Assembly (NCBI GenBank): GCA_023954175.1 | Contig: JAMLIM010000026.1 | Coordinates: forward strand, 1 to 44,523 | DNA from: Rhizobacter sp. | GTDB lineage: Bacteria > Pseudomonadota > Gammaproteobacteria > Burkholderiales > Burkholderiaceae_C | Reading direction: 5' to 3' | Length of the DNA stretch: 44,523 nucleotides | Part shown: piece by piece, positions 41,506-44,523 of the stretch | Layout of the letters: every line of letters starts with the position of its first letter | Numbering within the stretch: position 1 is the first letter of the stretch | Made by a program: the position numbers and the translations under genes | The notes under the pieces: generated by a model | What the model was told of the DNA's origin: nothing | What the model saw: only the letters and a program-made list of their open reading frames with translations | The model's database searches: none

Positions 41506-42714
41506 TCAGTAGTTCAGGCCCATGGCCTCGCGCACGTCCTTCATCGTCTGGCGCGCGACGATGCGCGCGCGCTCGGTGCCCATCTCGACGATCCAGTGCA
41601 CCTGCTTCGGGTTGGCGAGGTACTTCTCGGCGCGTTCGCGCCAGGGCTGCTGCTCCTTCACGATGGCGTCGATCACCGGCTGCTTGCACTCCAGGCAGCC
41701 GATGCCGGCCGTGGTGCAGCCCTTCCAGACCCAGTCGCGCGTCGGCGCGTCGCTGTAGACCTTGTGGAAGTCCCACACCGGGCACTTCTCCGGGTTGCCG
41801 GGGTCGGTGCGGCGCACGCGGGCGGGATCGGTCATCATGCCGCGGATCTTCTTCGCGACCTCGGCAGGCTCGTCGCGCATCAGGATCGCGTTGCCGTAGC
41901 TCTTGCTCATCTTCGCGCCGTCGAGGCCGGGCAGCTTCGTCACCTCCGTGTGCAGCGCCTGCGGCTCGGTGAGGATGGTGCGGCCCGCGCCGCGCAGGTG
42001 GCCCATCAGCAGCTCGCTGTCGGCTTCGCTCCAGCCGGCGATCGACGTTGCCGCCTTCTTGACGATCGCTTCGCCCTTGGCGAGCGCCTCGGCGCTGCCG
42101 GTTTCGCCGAAGGCCTTGCGCTGCTTCTCCAGATAGCGCGCGTCGTCCTTCGCGAGCTTGCCGATCGCCGCCGCCGTCTGCGCCTCGAAGCTTGCGCCGC
42201 GCCCATAGAGGTGATTGAAGCGGCGCGCCACCTCGCGCGTCAGTTCGACGTGCGAGGCCTGGTCCTCGCCGACCGGCACGAAGCTCGCCTTGTAGATCAG
42301 GATGTCGGCCGCCTGCAGCAGCGGGTAGCCGAGGAAGCCGTAGGTCGCGAGGTCGCGGTCCTTCAGCTTGTCGATCTGGTCCTTGTAGGTCGGCACGCGT
42401 TCGAGCCAGCCGAGCGGCGTGCCCATCGCGAGCAGCGTGAAGAGTTCGGCGTGCTCGGGCAGGCGGCTCTGGATGAAGATCGTGCACTGCTCGGGGTCGA
42501 GCCCGGCGGCGATCCAGTCGATCACCATGTCGTAGACGTTCTTCTCGATCACGCCCGGCTCTTCGTAGTGCGTCGTCAGCGCGTGCCAGTCGGCGACGAA
42601 GTAGAAGCACTCGTAGTCCGCCTGCAGCCGCACCCAGTTCTTCAGCGCACCGTGGTAGTGGCCGAGGTGCAGCGCGCCGGTGGGGCGCATGCCGGAGAGG
42701 ACGCGTGGCTTCAT
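41506..42714 (-). CDS. trpS: Tryptophanyl-tRNA synthetase
   Basis: 402 residues, the longer TrpS form found in betaproteobacteria. Class I motifs: a HIGH-type LHLGHYHGAL near residue 16 and KMSKS at 268-272 (AKMSKSYGNAI). It charges tRNA-Trp. It contains a CxxC...C set near the C-terminal part (CTTAGIGCLECKQP) of unknown role. First gene of the operon with the kinase and esterase. Divergent from purN with a 78-bp gap. Confidence 0.97.
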   Translation of the reverse strand: MKPRVLSGMRPTGALHLGHYHGALKNWVRLQADYECFYFVADWHALTTHYEEPGVIEKNVYDMVIDWIAAGLDPEQCTIFIQSRLPEHAELFTLLAMGTPLGWLERVPTYKDQIDKLKDRDLATYGFLGYPLLQAADILIYKASFVPVGEDQASHVELTREVARRFNHLYGRGASFEAQTAAAIGKLAKDDARYLEKQRKAFGETGSAEALAKGEAIVKKAATSIAGWSEADSELLMGHLRGAGRTILTEPQALHTEVTKLPGLDGAKMSKSYGNAILMRDEPAEVAKKIRGMMTDPARVRRTDPGNPEKCPVWDFHKVYSDAPTRDWVWKGCTTAGIGCLECKQPVIDAIVKEQQPWRERAEKYLANPKQVHWIVEMGTERARIVARQTMKDVREAMGLNY

Positions 42715-42792
42715 GAGGGGCTTCGTGACGGGGAGGAACGCAGATTCTAGTGACCCGCCCCGCGCGCCACCCGGCGGCTACACTGCGCGCCG

Positions 42793-43455
42793 ATGAAGCG
42801 CATCGTGATCCTGATCTCGGGCCGCGGCTCGAACATGCGTGCCGTCGTCGAGGCCTGCGCAGCCGAAGCTTGGGATGCGCGCATCGCGGCCGTCTTCAGC
42901 AACCGGGCGGATGCGGGTGGCCTCGCATACGCCGCATCGCGCGGCATCGCGACCGCGGTCGTCGATCACCACGACTACGCCAGCCGCGAGGCTTTCGACG
43001 CGGCGCTGGCCGACGCCGTCGACGCGCACGCGCCCGACCTGCTGTTGCTCGCCGGCTTCATGCGCATCCTGACCGCGGGTTTCGTGCAGCGCTACGAAGG
43101 CCGGATGCTCAACATCCACCCCTCGTTGCTGCCGGCATTCACCGGCCTGCACACGCACCGGCGCGCGATCGAGGCCGGTTGCAAGGTGGCCGGCGCGACG
43201 GTCCACTTCGTGACGCCGGATCTGGACCACGGCCCGATCGTGGCGCAGGCCGTGGTGCCGGTGCTGCCGGACGACGATGAAGCCGCGCTCGCCGCGCGCG
43301 TGCTCGCGCGCGAACACGAGTTGTATCCGCTGGCCGTGCGCTGGTTCGTCGAAGATGCGCTGCGCGTCGACGGTGGGCTGGTGCGTCAGCTTCGCGGCGC
43401 TTCGCAACTGCTTGGCGTGCCCGGCGCGCTGCGGGGCGCGGCGCCGCAGCACTGA
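42793..43455 (+). CDS. purN: Phosphoribosylglycinamide formyltransferase
   Basis: 220 residues. PurN transfers a formyl group from 10-formyl-THF to GAR in purine synthesis. LISGRGSNMRAV (7-18) binds phosphate. The catalytic Asn-His pair is in NIHPSLLPAF, and the Asp is in TVHFVTPDLDHGPI. Length and start fit the family. It converges on the metallopeptidase-like gene; the 46-nt gap is GC-rich. Confidence 0.96.
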   Translation: MKRIVILISGRGSNMRAVVEACAAEAWDARIAAVFSNRADAGGLAYAASRGIATAVVDHHDYASREAFDAALADAVDAHAPDLLLLAGFMRILTAGFVQRYEGRMLNIHPSLLPAFTGLHTHRRAIEAGCKVAGATVHFVTPDLDHGPIVAQAVVPVLPDDDEAALAARVLAREHELYPLAVRWFVEDALRVDGGLVRQLRGASQLLGVPGALRGAAPQH

Positions 43456-43501
43456 CCGCGCGCCGTCAGGCGCCCAGACGCTGCGGTGCGCGGCCGCGCG
43501 G

Positions 43502-44518
43502 TCAGGGCAGCGCCGTGTGCACCGGGTTGGTTCCGGACGCATCGGCGCCCGCGTCGAGGGCCGCGCTGTGGGCCGCCAGTTCGGCCAGTGCTGCGCGGCG
43601 CAGCGCCGACGCCTCGCCGGCGCGCTTCTCGTCGCCGCCAAGGCGCTGCCTCAGGCGCTCGACGAGCCAGTAGCTCGCGTGGTTGTGAGGCAGGCCTCGG
43701 TCGCGCCTGGCTTCGGCGACGAACCTTGCCCACAAGCGGTGCCGGGACTCGTCGGCGAGGGCCAGTTCGACCAGCTTGGCGCGGAACTCCAGGTCGGCCG
43801 AGGCGAGCTTCGGATAGCGCCGCAAGTCGCAGAAGTGTTGCGCCTCGTGCGCGAGCAGGCTGATGCGGTAGTCCTCGCTGTCGAGCTGCCACGCAGGCCG
43901 CACGACCATGATGCCCTCCGCTACCGCCCAGCCGCCGGTGTGGCGGTGATCGCAGGTGGCCCAGGCGGCCCAGCCGAGGCTGATGAAGTCATCGAGCAGG
44001 GCGACGTTCACCTCGACCGCGCCGCCCGGCAGCGCGATCGTCTGCAATTTCGACTGCCTGGTGCGCCACAGCATCAGTTCGCGCAGTGGCGCCGTCACGC
44101 CGCCGAGGACGTGCAGTGCATGCGATTCGAGCAAGGCCTTGGCGGTGTCGGCTTGCGCGTCCAGGTCTCGCGGCTGCAGGCCGATGGACGGCGCACCGGA
44201 TGCCGCCAGCGCATCCCCGAGCGCCACCGAGAGGCGGGCTTCGGCTTGCTCCATCGTTGCGCGGCGCATCAGCACCGCGCTCCAGTAGCGTCGGTAGGCG
44301 CGCACGATGGCTGCGACTTCCCGCGGCAGGCCTTCGAGGCCAAGCCCCAGGTCGGCGTCGGCGTCGGTGCCGGCGAACCGCGTCAACATGCGATCACGCA
44401 CACCGCGCTGCGTTTCGTCGAGCGCGCTGTCGGGCAGCGCGCCAAGGCGCCGCAGCGCGGCCGGCAGGTCGGCGTCGAAGACCGGCGCGAGCGCATGGCG
44501 AAATTCGGTCGGCGACAT
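43502..44518 (-). CDS. Putative HExxH zinc metallopeptidase, unknown family
   Basis: At least 338 residues. The ATG at 44516-44518 is 5 nt from the right edge, so the true start could lie outside. The motif HEAQH (224-228) with a following Asp and E244 (ADLEFRAKLVEL) fits a zincin active site with a Glu third ligand. The remainder is helical without membrane segments or a signal peptide. No known family was recognised. The C-terminal tail is Ala-rich. Confidence 0.65.
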   Translation of the reverse strand: MSPTEFRHALAPVFDADLPAALRRLGALPDSALDETQRGVRDRMLTRFAGTDADADLGLGLEGLPREVAAIVRAYRRYWSAVLMRRATMEQAEARLSVALGDALAASGAPSIGLQPRDLDAQADTAKALLESHALHVLGGVTAPLRELMLWRTRQSKLQTIALPGGAVEVNVALLDDFISLGWAAWATCDHRHTGGWAVAEGIMVVRPAWQLDSEDYRISLLAHEAQHFCDLRRYPKLASADLEFRAKLVELALADESRHRLWARFVAEARRDRGLPHNHASYWLVERLRQRLGGDEKRAGEASALRRAALAELAAHSAALDAGADASGTNPVHTALP

Positions 44519-44523
44519 CGGAT

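Overview
The window is GC-rich (roughly two thirds G+C), gene-dense bacterial DNA. Its gene content points to a betaproteobacterium, most likely in the Burkholderiales. The clues are the order radC - FKBP isomerase - ispH, an FtrABCD ferrous-iron system of the Bordetella type, a DUF3717/DUF1289 fusion, and hemP with betaproteobacterial-style Fur boxes. A flavocytochrome c sulfide dehydrogenase pair (fccAB) suggests sulfide oxidation. No rRNA, insertion sequence or CRISPR array was seen. There is one tRNA, tRNA-Ser(CGA).

Layout. 1-455: the edge of an AT-richer accessory segment with a HEPN-like gene and a truncated partner. 667-3581: smr, radC, fkpB and ispH, followed by a hairpin and a 13-bp tandem repeat. 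3753-12576: an iron block with feoAB plus a small FeoB-associated protein, hemP, a porin, ftrABCD, bacterioferritin (bfr) and its ferredoxin (bfd). Three Fur-like boxes and one FNR-like box lie in its intergenic regions. 12801-15953: serS and fccAB. 16035-17553: tRNA-Ser with a strong terminator, then two envelope proteins. 17634-24076: a stress and redox block with two universal stress proteins, a Crp/Fnr regulator without the FNR cysteine cluster, a NarX/NarL-type two-component pair, a phosphoribosyltransferase coupled to a hydrolase-like protein that seems to have lost its catalytic residues, and a small membrane protein. 24293-27112: a Spy/CpxP-like periplasmic protein with an OmpR-type two-component system. 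27274-30611: a saccharopine-dehydrogenase-like reductase, a MATE exporter and the DUF fusion.

30612-36763 is a defence island. It starts with the tail of a broken ABC-transporter ATPase. Then comes a tightly coupled four-gene operon: a beta-class (type III-like Mod) DNA methyltransferase, a zeta-toxin-like P-loop kinase, a 74-residue unknown protein, and a DEAD/DEAH helicase-nuclease (Res). A RelE/ribbon-helix-helix toxin-antitoxin pair with a palindromic operator follows. The kinase and small gene lie inside the restriction-modification operon, joined by 2-nt spacing and ATGA overlaps. This is the best candidate here for a poorly described system. 36874-44518 returns to ordinary chromosome: a phospholipase D-like protein, a trpS - kinase - carboxylesterase - LEA lipoprotein operon, purN, and a putative HExxH metallopeptidase cut by the right edge.

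Working together: feoAB and ftrABCD import ferrous iron, bfr/bfd store and release it, and the Fur boxes tie these genes to iron status. FNR-like sites before the hydrolase gene, before fccA and between feoA and hemP suggest that the Crp/Fnr protein, or a paralogue, links the stress block, sulfide oxidation and ferrous uptake to oxygen or redox state. That link is inferred from motifs read by eye.
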